This document shows, one piece after another, positions 51,709-60,687 of a DNA stretch of 64,000 bases. Source of the stretch: Bacteroidales bacterium (GTDB lineage Bacteria > Bacteroidota > Bacteroidia > Bacteroidales > UBA932). Position 1 is the stretch's first letter. Each line of letters starts with the position of its first letter. The notes beneath the pieces were generated by a model. That model was not told the DNA's origin. It saw nothing but the letters and a program-made list of their open reading frames with translations, and did no database searches. A program made the position numbers and the translations under genes. The stretch is taken from contig JAFTDJ010000021.1 in the NCBI GenBank assembly GCA_017454265.1, forward strand, positions 26,034 to 90,033. Direction: 5' to 3'.

Positions 51709-54700
51709 TTGGGGATCCTGCTGGTGCTGCAGATTCCTGCAGTACAGACCGGGCTAGCACAGTATGCCGGCAAAAAACTTGCTTCATCCCTGGACGGCCT
51801 GCTGACGATTGAGTCCATACAGGTACATCCATTCAACGCCCTTACAATCAAGAACGCCGTCATTCTGGACACAAATCCTTATACCGATGACCCTTACGGG
51901 CTTGGCGTAACAGACACGCTTGCACGTATCGAGAGATTGTCCGCCACCCTTTCCCTCAAAGGGCTGTTCAACAGACGGGGGCTGCTGCTCAACCGCGTAG
52001 AGGCGGAAGGATTGCTGTTCCAGCTGGCCATTGAGCCGGACGACAAGTACGGGAACAACCTTATCAGGATATTCAAGCTTATCGACGACGGGAGCGAGAT
52101 GAGCATGGACAGCATATTTACGGTAAAACACCTCAAAGTCAAGGATGCGCGCTTCCGTATGCTGAACCACTGCTACTACCTGGGTTACGATGCAGGAATG
52201 GATTACGGCGACCTGGATGTGAGCTTCGACGTTGACGGACAGGACATATCCTTCTCTGAAGGGCGTATGCGCGCCAAGGTCAATTCGCTGCAGGCACGCG
52301 AAAAAAGCGGGTACCACATACTGGATGCAAGCGGAAGCTGCTGCGTCGGAATGGGGAAGACGATTCTTAAGGACATCAATCTCAGGGACGCCTGCGGTTC
52401 AGACATAAACCTTCCCGATGCGGTCCTGAGCTATTCCTGCACCGACGACTGGGCAGATTACGTCAACAAGGTGGATATGGACATACGCTTTGCCCCTTCC
52501 AGGCTTGTGTTCGAATCCATCAGTTACTACAGCGGAGGCACGTTCAAGGACTGCAAGCTCACCACAGATATTCAGAAAGGACGCTTCAAGGGCACGGTAA
52601 GTGACTTTGCCGTCGAGTCCGTAGATTTTACTACTCCCTACGGACCATCCGGCAACGCGGACTATACGATGCGCGGCCTGCCTGAAGTGTCCGAGACCTA
52701 CCTGTCCGCCAAACTGAACGACATACAGTTCACGGGCGCAGGCCTTCAGGCTGCGCTGGCGGAGGTTGGAGCCGATATACCTATATCGAACTTTGCTCCG
52801 GGAACCGTTTTCACCCTCAACGGAGAAGGCTCAGGCCCCATGCGCGACCTGAAGGCCAACGCCAGCCTCAGTTCCGCAATAGGCGGGCTGAATATGAAAG
52901 TATTAATGCGCAACCTGCTGCAAGACAAAAAAAACATTGAGCTGAACGTCGATCTGGGTTCTGAGCGTCTGCATCTCGGCAAGTTGCTTGGTTCCGAACA
53001 ATTAGGCGAGAGCGCATTCAGCGCCAGCGCCGACGGTACTCTCGGGAGCGACATGGCGCTCAACGTCAGCAAACTGGAAATCTCCAGACTCGGATTCCTG
53101 GGATACGAATACAGCGGGCTCAGCCTGGACGGACGCCTCAAAGACAAGACCATTGCCGCAAGATTGCTCAGCAACGATCCGAACGCACTGCTGAATCTCG
53201 AAGGCAGTTTCGACCTGAACGACAAATCCGCACAACTGAGCGCAGACCTGCAGGAAATCAATCTCGCAGCACTGAATATAGACAAGCGCGGAGGCACTTC
53301 CAAAATCGCATGCACGATAAACGGCGAGCAGGGCATTCACAAGAAAGCTCCCTTGCACGTAATGATAAACGATCTTCTGCTCCGAAACGACAACGGCCTG
53401 TACCGCATCGGAGACATAGAGGCCGAAGCCAGACTGCAGGGAGAAGATTTGACGGCCCTGATAAACTCCGGTTTCATGGACGCGAAATACAATGGACCAT
53501 CCAATTTCAACGGTCTCGTAAAGTTCCTGAAGAGCGCTTCCATAGAACGTGAAATGCCTTCATTTTTCATCTCCGGAGCCACTGCAGATTCCAAGGCATA
53601 CAACGCCACCCTCAGTGCCGTATTCCACGACACCGAGGATATCCTAGCCTTCGTTATGCCCCAGGTGGGAATTGCAGCCGGGACAGCATTAAACATAGAC
53701 ATTGCAGAAGACGGCACCCTGCTGGGGTATATTAATTCCCCCCTCCTCAAATATGGCGGCATACGGGCAAGCGACATCAAACTTGCCCTGGACAATGCCG
53801 ACAGCAACCTGAGTTGCCTGGTCAACGCCGACTTGTTGAAGGTGAATGACATGAGTTTCGAAGAGGCCACGCTGCACGTGGAGACCGACGACAACCTTAC
53901 CAGCGTACGGGTCGGATACGAAGGCTCCGACCTGCTGAACAAAGGCAGCGAGCTTAACCTTCAGGCATTTCTGATGCGGGATGAAGCCGGACGTCCCGCA
54001 GTAAGCGCCAGCACTCTTCCGTCCATTCTTCGCATAAAGGAAAACATATGGGAGCTTCAGGAATCGTTCATAACCATGAACGGCGGAGAGCTGGAAATAT
54101 CCGGTTTCAACCTCGCCAGCGAAACTCAGAGCCTCACTATCGACGGCTGCATGTCGCCATTCCGGAGAGACACCCTGCAGGTGAGCCTGAGCAACCTCAA
54201 CCTGGATCTTGTGAACGAGTTCCTGTCTGAATCCACGCCGAAGATTGAGGGCGTCATAGACGGATATATGGGCATTCTGTCGCCGGTTCCCAAGGAATTC
54301 AGCCTGGGCGCGGACCTGACCCTCAAAGAGATGGCCGTCGATGGCATACAGGCCGGTGATTTCAAGCTCAAGAGCACCCTTGCCGATGACGGCAACCGTG
54401 TACGGCTCAAGCTGGACAACGACAAGGACGGGAAGCATATACTCGGTGTGGCCGGAACATACGGTATCAAGGACAGCAGCATAGACGCTACGGTGAATAT
54501 GGACCGCTTCGGCCTGGGCATAGGAGCGCCTTTCCTGCGCGATTATATCTCAGAACTTGGCGGCGACGCTTCAGGCGTAGTGCAATTGTCCGGCACCACC
54601 GATAAGCTGCAGCTGAAGAGCGACGGCATAAAACTGGACCAGGCACGCGCCAGGGTGCGGTACACCAACGTTGCATATATTCTGAACGGCACTATGGGAC

Positions 54701-56148
54701 TTGATGAAGGAGGCCTCAAGTTCAACGACATCAACGTCACGGACGACTTTGGCGGAAGCGGCACCTTGAGCGGAGGGCTGGCCTTCAAGTACCTGAAAAA
54801 CTTCCGTATGGACACCCGCCTCCGCATGCGGCAGCTGAAAGCCATAAACATCCCGGATGAAGACAGTCCCATCCTGGTATATGGCGACCTCGCGCTGTCC
54901 GGCTTTGGCAGGATTTCGGGGCCCTTCAATGCGCTTCATGTAGATGCCGACGTGGCGACCGACGGAACCGGCAACGTGAGCCTGCCCCTTCCATCTTCCG
55001 CCACCGCCCAAGGCAACGACCTCCTCACTTTCACCGCCGAGCCGTCACTGAACGAAGACGAAGTGCTCTCTGCATCCAGAGTCCTTCCTGCACCTTCTGC
55101 AAAATTTACCGCCCACGCCGTAGTGAGCGTATCTCCGGATGTAACCGCCAGCATAGAAATCGACAAGGAATCCGGGCACGCCCTGTCGGCCGAGGGCAAC
55201 GGACAGCTGATAGTGGACCTGAACACGTCGAATGCCTCGTTCCAGATCAACGGAGACTACAACATAGAAAAGGGCAAGTACTTGTTCAACATTCCAGGTA
55301 TAGTGAGCAAGGAATTCGATATCAAGTCCGGCAGCAAGCTCAAGCTCAACGGCGATATTATGGAGAGCGCCCTGGACCTAAAGGCGGTCCACACCGTCAA
55401 GACTTCCCTTGCCACGCTGGTGACGGCAGACAGCACCTCCGTCTCCAGCCGGAGGCCGGTGGAGTGCGGCATCAACATCGGAGGCAAGCTTCAAAATCCC
55501 GAAGTGGAGTTTTCCATCAACGTTCCTGACCTGGAGCCGAACACCAAAATGTACGTGGAATCCGCCCTGAGCACCAAAGACAAGGTGCAGAAGCAGTTCG
55601 TCGCCCTGCTGCTCTTCGGCACCTTCCTGCCGGAGGAAGGGTCCGGAGTCGTCAACGGTACCAATATGATAGCGTCCAACGTAGGAGAGATTGTATCCAG
55701 CCAGCTGAACAACATACTCCAGAAACTGGATATTCCGCTCGACTTCGGATTGGGTTACCAGCAGGACAATGTGGGTACGGACATATTCGACGTGGCAGTC
55801 TCTACGCAGTTGTTCAATAACCGTGTGCTGGTGAACGGTTCGGTGGGAAACCGTAAGTTCAGCACGTCCAAAAGCTCCTACGGCGACTTTGTGGGAGACA
55901 TAGACATAGAGGTAAAGATAGACCGGAGCGGAGAGTTGCGGTTCAAGGTATTCTCGCACTCCGCGGACGAATTTTCCAGCAGCCTTGACTTCTCACAGCG
56001 GAACGGCCTGGGCCTTTCGTACCAGAAAGAATTCGACCGTACAAAAGACTTCTTCAGGCAGCTTTTCATGTCCAGGCAGCAGAAAAACAATGAAGCTTTA
56101 ACCGAAGCGTCCCGGAATCGCAAGATGAAGACGATACAAGTGAAATGA
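51709..56148 (+). CDS. tamB: TamB/AsmA-like outer-membrane biogenesis protein (DUF490)
   Basis: About 1479 aa or more. A long beta-rich bridge-like body ends in the TamB C-terminal domain (LFGTFLPEEGSGVVNGTN, then LQKLDIPLDFGLGYQQDN and DVAVSTQLFNNRVLVNGS). TamB-family proteins span the periplasm and move phospholipids or assist outer-membrane protein insertion. The annotated start is the TTG at 51709, but the frame is open from 51640. The upstream codons encode KARYIAARAAGFLITLFLG, which completes the N-terminal membrane anchor, so the real start is likely further up, perhaps the ATC at 51643. Its end overlaps folB. Confidence 0.88.
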   Translation: MGILLVLQIPAVQTGLAQYAGKKLASSLDGLLTIESIQVHPFNALTIKNAVILDTNPYTDDPYGLGVTDTLARIERLSATLSLKGLFNRRGLLLNRVEAEGLLFQLAIEPDDKYGNNLIRIFKLIDDGSEMSMDSIFTVKHLKVKDARFRMLNHCYYLGYDAGMDYGDLDVSFDVDGQDISFSEGRMRAKVNSLQAREKSGYHILDASGSCCVGMGKTILKDINLRDACGSDINLPDAVLSYSCTDDWADYVNKVDMDIRFAPSRLVFESISYYSGGTFKDCKLTTDIQKGRFKGTVSDFAVESVDFTTPYGPSGNADYTMRGLPEVSETYLSAKLNDIQFTGAGLQAALAEVGADIPISNFAPGTVFTLNGEGSGPMRDLKANASLSSAIGGLNMKVLMRNLLQDKKNIELNVDLGSERLHLGKLLGSEQLGESAFSASADGTLGSDMALNVSKLEISRLGFLGYEYSGLSLDGRLKDKTIAARLLSNDPNALLNLEGSFDLNDKSAQLSADLQEINLAALNIDKRGGTSKIACTINGEQGIHKKAPLHVMINDLLLRNDNGLYRIGDIEAEARLQGEDLTALINSGFMDAKYNGPSNFNGLVKFLKSASIEREMPSFFISGATADSKAYNATLSAVFHDTEDILAFVMPQVGIAAGTALNIDIAEDGTLLGYINSPLLKYGGIRASDIKLALDNADSNLSCLVNADLLKVNDMSFEEATLHVETDDNLTSVRVGYEGSDLLNKGSELNLQAFLMRDEAGRPAVSASTLPSILRIKENIWELQESFITMNGGELEISGFNLASETQSLTIDGCMSPFRRDTLQVSLSNLNLDLVNEFLSESTPKIEGVIDGYMGILSPVPKEFSLGADLTLKEMAVDGIQAGDFKLKSTLADDGNRVRLKLDNDKDGKHILGVAGTYGIKDSSIDATVNMDRFGLGIGAPFLRDYISELGGDASGVVQLSGTTDKLQLKSDGIKLDQARARVRYTNVAYILNGTMGLDEGGLKFNDINVTDDFGGSGTLSGGLAFKYLKNFRMDTRLRMRQLKAINIPDEDSPILVYGDLALSGFGRISGPFNALHVDADVATDGTGNVSLPLPSSATAQGNDLLTFTAEPSLNEDEVLSASRVLPAPSAKFTAHAVVSVSPDVTASIEIDKESGHALSAEGNGQLIVDLNTSNASFQINGDYNIEKGKYLFNIPGIVSKEFDIKSGSKLKLNGDIMESALDLKAVHTVKTSLATLVTADSTSVSSRRPVECGINIGGKLQNPEVEFSINVPDLEPNTKMYVESALSTKDKVQKQFVALLLFGTFLPEEGSGVVNGTNMIASNVGEIVSSQLNNILQKLDIPLDFGLGYQQDNVGTDIFDVAVSTQLFNNRVLVNGSVGNRKFSTSKSSYGDFVGDIDIEVKIDRSGELRFKVFSHSADEFSSSLDFSQRNGLGLSYQKEFDRTKDFFRQLFMSRQQKNNEALTEASRNRKMKTIQVK

Positions 56149-56501
56149 TGGCAGATTCGATAGAATTGTTGGGAATGAAGTTTTTCGCCAGGCACGGATG
56201 CCTGGAAAGCGAAAGGCTGGAGGGCAATGAGTTCGTAGTGGACTTCCGTTGCGAACGGGACTTGACGGCCGCCGGCGTCAGCGACCGACTGGAAGACACG
56301 CTGGACTACGGCAAGGTGTATGCCGTTGTCGCCAGGGAAATGGAAGTTCCGTCCAATCTGCTCGAAAACGTCGCCGCAAGAATAGCGGACGCCCTGTCCC
56401 GGGAGATTCCGGAGATTGGTCATTTTGAGCTTAGTGTATCCAAAAAGAATCCCCCCGTGGGAGGTGAATGTGAATGGGCAAGAATATGTATAAGACGATA
56501 G
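56145..56501 (+). CDS. folB: FolB, dihydroneopterin aldolase
   Basis: FolB cleaves 7,8-dihydroneopterin to 6-hydroxymethyl-dihydropterin and glycolaldehyde in folate synthesis. It is 118 aa, a typical length, with FFARHGCLESER, LDYGKVYAVV, LLENVAARIADAL and the C-terminal catalytic-Lys motif SKKNPPVGG. Two ATGs in tandem (56145, 56148) overlap the tamB stop. It overlaps mtaB by 28 bp. Confidence 0.93.
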   Translation: MMADSIELLGMKFFARHGCLESERLEGNEFVVDFRCERDLTAAGVSDRLEDTLDYGKVYAVVAREMEVPSNLLENVAARIADALSREIPEIGHFELSVSKKNPPVGGECEWARICIRR

Positions 56502-57736
56502 CGTTGCTCACACTCGGCTGCAAGCTGAATTACGCCGAAACCAGCACCTACGAGCGAGGCTTTGTGGAAGCGGGGCTGAAAGTCGTTCCCTGGTCGGCCG
56601 GTGCAGACATCTACATCATAAACACCTGCTCCGTCACCGCCACGTCCGATGCCAAATCCCGCAATCTCATCCGCAAGGTCCACCGGATCAATCCCGACGC
56701 CTGCATAGTTGTAACCGGATGCAGCGCCCAGCTGCGCCGGTCCGAGATAGAGGCGATTCCCGGCGTGAGCATGGTTTTTGGCTGCGGCGAAAAGTCCCGC
56801 GTTGTCCCCGGCACCCTGTCCTTCTGCGGCATTACCGAGGTGTCTCCGGACGGAAAGCAAGACCCTTTCGCCGCCTGGAGCTCCGGAGAAAGGACAAGGA
56901 GCTTTCTGAAAGTACAGGACGGCTGCAACAATTATTGCAAGTACTGCACAGTCCCGCATGCCCGTGGGGAGAGCCGCAACGTTCCAATTGCCGAATGCGT
57001 AGATAACGCCCGTCGCGCCGCAGCCCTCGGGATTAAGGAAATAGTACTCACAGGGGTGAACACAGGAGACTTCGGACGAAGTACGGGCGAGAGCTTCCTG
57101 GATTTGCTCCGGGCCCTGAATGAAGTTGACGGTATAGAGCGATACCGCATCTCCAGCATTGAGCCCAACCTCCTCACAGAGGAAATCGTTGACTGGACAG
57201 CTTCAGGCACCAAATTCCAGCCTCACTTCCATATTCCGCTGCAAAGCGGTTCGGACGAGCTTCTGAAACGGATGGGAAGACGTTACGATACAGATTTCTT
57301 CGCCCGTAAACTGGAGTATGTGCGCAAGGCCATGGAAGCTCCCGGCCGCCCCCTGGTCTTCTTCGGGATTGACGTCATGGCCGGTCTGCCCGGCGAGACC
57401 GACAGGCACTTTGCAGACTGCATCGGCTTTCTGAAGTCGGTAAGGCCCGCTTATATTCACGTTTTTCCCTACTCCCGACGCCCCGGCACCGAGGCGGCCG
57501 CAATGGACGGGCAGGTGAGCGAAAGCGTAAAGAAAGAACGCGTAGCAGAACTGGAGAAACTGTGCAATACCCTGCATGATGAGTTTGTGGCGGCCAACAG
57601 GGGCGTTCACGAGAAAGTGCTCTTCGAGTCTACCGACAGGCTCGGTTATATGGAAGGATACACAGGTAATTACATACGCATACGGCGTCCTTATGAGGCG
57701 TCGCTGAGCGGCAAGATTGTGGACGTTATAATATGA
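56474..57736 (+). CDS. mtaB: MtaB, tRNA ms2t6A methylthiotransferase
   Basis: A radical-SAM enzyme that methylthiolates t6A37 to ms2t6A in tRNA. It is 420 aa. The N-terminal UPF0004 domain holds the auxiliary Fe-S cysteines (TLGCKLNYAET, NTCSVT, VTGCSAQ). The radical-SAM core has CNNYCKYCTVPHARG and GVNTGDFG. A TRAM-like tail ends near residue 420. ATG at 56474 or 56486 are both possible. It is co-transcribed with tamB and folB and overlaps the next gene by 4 bp. Confidence 0.93.
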   Translation: MGKNMYKTIALLTLGCKLNYAETSTYERGFVEAGLKVVPWSAGADIYIINTCSVTATSDAKSRNLIRKVHRINPDACIVVTGCSAQLRRSEIEAIPGVSMVFGCGEKSRVVPGTLSFCGITEVSPDGKQDPFAAWSSGERTRSFLKVQDGCNNYCKYCTVPHARGESRNVPIAECVDNARRAAALGIKEIVLTGVNTGDFGRSTGESFLDLLRALNEVDGIERYRISSIEPNLLTEEIVDWTASGTKFQPHFHIPLQSGSDELLKRMGRRYDTDFFARKLEYVRKAMEAPGRPLVFFGIDVMAGLPGETDRHFADCIGFLKSVRPAYIHVFPYSRRPGTEAAAMDGQVSESVKKERVAELEKLCNTLHDEFVAANRGVHEKVLFESTDRLGYMEGYTGNYIRIRRPYEASLSGKIVDVII

Positions 57737-58587
57737 AAGCAAAACTAACGATTCTTGGATCCGGAACGTCGTCCGGCATCCCTATGATAGGGTGCAGCTG
57801 CCCCGTGTGCAGTTCCACCGATCCCCGTGATTCCAGGCTACGCGCCTCGGCGCTGGTTGAGTACGGGGGGCTCACGATTCTGATAGACTGCGGACCGGAC
57901 TTCCGCCAGCAGGCGCTTCGCGCCGGGCTCAGGCACTTGGATGCAATACTCCTAACCCACAACCATATGGACCACGTCGGCGGGCTGGACGACACAAGGG
58001 CCTTGAATTTGTGCGAAAGCCATCCGGTCAACATTTATTGCGAAAAGTATGTGGAAGATTCACTCCGGCACACTTACGCATACGCCTTTGCAGAGCCCAA
58101 GTACCAAGGTGCGCCGGAGTGGCATATGCATACCATAGATGCCGGCGGTCCTTTCAAAGTATGGTCCAACGCCGGCGACGAAGTTCTTCAGTGGGAAAAG
58201 GGCTTCGGATACAGGCATCTTGAGAATAAGGGTTCCGCAGGAAAGTATGTGGAGGTCACTCCCATACAAGGGTGGCACCATAAGACCAAGAAGCTCTCAG
58301 TTCTGGGCTACCGCTTCGACGACATTGCTTACCTGACGGATATGAATCTCATAGACGACTGCGAGACAGCTAAACTGAAAGGCCTCAGGGCTGTTACCAT
58401 AAACTGTGTGAAGCCGGGGCCCCACCATTCTCACTTTTCGCTTGATGAAGCTTTGGAGTTCTTCGAAAAGGTGGGGGCGGAAGAATCATACATCACGCAT
58501 CTTTCGCATTTACTGCCTCCTCATGCCGAGTTCGAGAAGCAGCTTCCACCGCACGTTCATCCGGCATATGACGGCCTGATAATTTAA
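57733..58587 (+). CDS. MBL-fold metallohydrolase (PhnP-like)
   Basis: A 284-aa cytoplasmic metallo-beta-lactamase-fold hydrolase. It has the GSGTSSGIPMIGCSCPVCSS N-terminus typical of the PhnP/YycJ-related group, the metal motif THNHMDHVGGLDD and later metal ligands in TDMN and THLSHLLPPH. Relatives cleave cyclic phosphodiesters; no phosphonate genes are nearby, so the substrate is open. Coupled to mtaB by ATGA. Confidence 0.85.
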   Translation: MKAKLTILGSGTSSGIPMIGCSCPVCSSTDPRDSRLRASALVEYGGLTILIDCGPDFRQQALRAGLRHLDAILLTHNHMDHVGGLDDTRALNLCESHPVNIYCEKYVEDSLRHTYAYAFAEPKYQGAPEWHMHTIDAGGPFKVWSNAGDEVLQWEKGFGYRHLENKGSAGKYVEVTPIQGWHHKTKKLSVLGYRFDDIAYLTDMNLIDDCETAKLKGLRAVTINCVKPGPHHSHFSLDEALEFFEKVGAEESYITHLSHLLPPHAEFEKQLPPHVHPAYDGLII

Positions 58588-58593
58588 CAGCTT

Positions 58594-60687
58594 ATGAAAC
58601 GAATAATGCTTGCCGCATTTATCCTCGCGGCGTTAACCACATCCTGCAAAATGGAAAATCCCCTTCTGAGCGAGTCTCCTCTTGAGTATGGAGCACCGCA
58701 GTTCGACAAAATCCGAAACGAGCATTACCTCCCCGCCTTCAAGAAGGCGATCGAGGAGGCTAAAACCGAGGTGGACGCTATAGTAGCCAATACTGAAGAA
58801 CCAAGTTTTGCAAACACCATAGAGGCACTTGAGTTCAGCGGAGAAGCCCTTGAAAGGGTCTCATCCATCTTTTACAACCTGCTGGAAGCAGAGACCAACG
58901 ACACCCTTCAGGAAATAGCCGAGGAGGTCTCCCCTCTTATGACCGAGTATTCCATGTATGTTTCCCTGAACGAGAAACTGTTTGAAAAGGTGAAGGCTGT
59001 TTACGACAGCCGCGAGAGTCTCGGGCTGGAGGGTGACCAGATGCGTCTTCTGGAAAAGACTTACCTTTCCTTTGCCCGCGGAGGCGCCAATCTCAGCCCG
59101 GAAGACAAGAAAATTTACAGCAAACTGAGCGAAGAGCTGTCCCTGCTCTCGCTGAGTTTCAGCAAGAACGTTCTTTCAGCTACTAACGCATTTACACTCG
59201 ACCTCACCGATGAGTCTGATCTCGAAGGTCTTCCCGACTTCATCCGTGAGCTGGGGCGCCAGACTGCTGCCGAAAAAGGCAGGGAGGGCTGGGTATTCGA
59301 CCTCAGCTATCCAAGCTACGGCCCCTTCATGAAGTACTCCGCAAGGCGCGATCTGCGTGAACGCATGTACATGGCGTACAACAGCCGCGCACTCGGCGGA
59401 GAATACGACAACTCCGGCATAGTGAAGGATATAATAGACCACCGGATTCGCATTGCCAATATCCTCGGGTACGAAACCTATGCAGACTACGCCCTTGAGG
59501 AGCGCATGGTCAAGACCCCTGTGGAGGTGGATGAGTTCCTCACCGAACTTATGGAACCTTCGCTCCCTGCCGCACGCAAGGAGGTGGCCGCCATACTCAA
59601 ATATGCCCGGGACAACGGTTTCGAAGAGGAATCCCTCATGCCCTGGGACTTCAGCTACTGGAGCGACAAATACAAAGCGGCGGAATATACGCTCAACGAC
59701 GCCGAGCTCAAGCCCTACTTCCAGCTCGAGAGCTGCATTGATGCTGTGCTGGGACTTGCCACCAGGTTGTACGGCCTGCAATTCGTCCCGCGCCCGGACA
59801 TTCCCGTTTATCACAAGAATGTGAAGGTGTTCGACGTAAAGGACGAAGACGGCAGGCATCTGGCCCTGTTTTACGCCGACTTCTTCCCCCGCGCCGGCAA
59901 AAGGGGTGGTGCCTGGATGACCGAATTCCGAGGTCAGAGCATCAAGGACGGAGTTGAGAGCCGCCCTCTGATAAGCATTGTCACCAATTTCAGCAAGCCC
60001 ACTGCAGACACTCCTTCACTGCTTACCCACGACGAACTCACCACCTTCCTGCACGAGTTCGGACACTCTCTCCACGGTATGATGGCCGAGGGCCGCTACG
60101 GCTCGCTCACCGGCACCAGTGTTGCCCAGGACTTCGTGGAGCTGCCCTCCCAGATTATGGAAAACTGGGCATTCGAACCCGAATACCTGGGCGGCTTTGC
60201 AAAGCACTACAACACCGGCGAGGTCATTCCATCAGAACTGATAGACAAGATAGTAGCCACCAAAAACTACCTTGCCGCCTATTCTCAGGTGCGCCAGCTG
60301 GACTTCGGTACCATAGACATGGCGTGGCACAACAGGACAAGCGTACCGGAAGCCGATACCGAGACTTTCGAGAAGACTGTGCTCAAGCCTTCCGCGCTTA
60401 TGCCGCAGATTCCCGGAACCTGCTTCTCGACCTCATTCAGCCATATCTTCTCGGGAGGCTACTCGGCAGGGTATTATTCCTACAAATGGGCCGAAGTCCT
60501 GGAAGCAGACGCCTTCAGCCTGTTTCAGGAGAAAGGAATCTTCAACCGGGAAGTATCCGGAGCCTTCCGCCGCGAACTGCTCAGCAAGGGAAGCAGCGAG
60601 GATGAAGCTGTCCTCTACCGCAATTTCCGCGGCCACGATCCCGAGCCGCGCGCGCTCCTTGTAAAACTCGGAATAGTCAAACAATAG
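58594..60687 (+). CDS. M3-family metallopeptidase lipoprotein (Dcp-like)
   Basis: A 697-aa oligopeptidase/peptidyl-dipeptidase of the thimet family. The lipoprotein signal ends LTTSC, placing it in the periplasm or outer membrane. The zinc site is LTTFLHEFGHSLHGM, with the third ligand Glu in FVELPSQIMENW downstream, and the substrate-binding SGGYSAGYYSYKWAEVL near the end. It likely trims peptides taken up in the gut or released during protein turnover. It starts 6 bp after the MBL gene and overlaps recQ convergently by 11 bp. Confidence 0.93.
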   Translation: MKRIMLAAFILAALTTSCKMENPLLSESPLEYGAPQFDKIRNEHYLPAFKKAIEEAKTEVDAIVANTEEPSFANTIEALEFSGEALERVSSIFYNLLEAETNDTLQEIAEEVSPLMTEYSMYVSLNEKLFEKVKAVYDSRESLGLEGDQMRLLEKTYLSFARGGANLSPEDKKIYSKLSEELSLLSLSFSKNVLSATNAFTLDLTDESDLEGLPDFIRELGRQTAAEKGREGWVFDLSYPSYGPFMKYSARRDLRERMYMAYNSRALGGEYDNSGIVKDIIDHRIRIANILGYETYADYALEERMVKTPVEVDEFLTELMEPSLPAARKEVAAILKYARDNGFEEESLMPWDFSYWSDKYKAAEYTLNDAELKPYFQLESCIDAVLGLATRLYGLQFVPRPDIPVYHKNVKVFDVKDEDGRHLALFYADFFPRAGKRGGAWMTEFRGQSIKDGVESRPLISIVTNFSKPTADTPSLLTHDELTTFLHEFGHSLHGMMAEGRYGSLTGTSVAQDFVELPSQIMENWAFEPEYLGGFAKHYNTGEVIPSELIDKIVATKNYLAAYSQVRQLDFGTIDMAWHNRTSVPEADTETFEKTVLKPSALMPQIPGTCFSTSFSHIFSGGYSAGYYSYKWAEVLEADAFSLFQEKGIFNREVSGAFRRELLSKGSSEDEAVLYRNFRGHDPEPRALLVKLGIVKQ

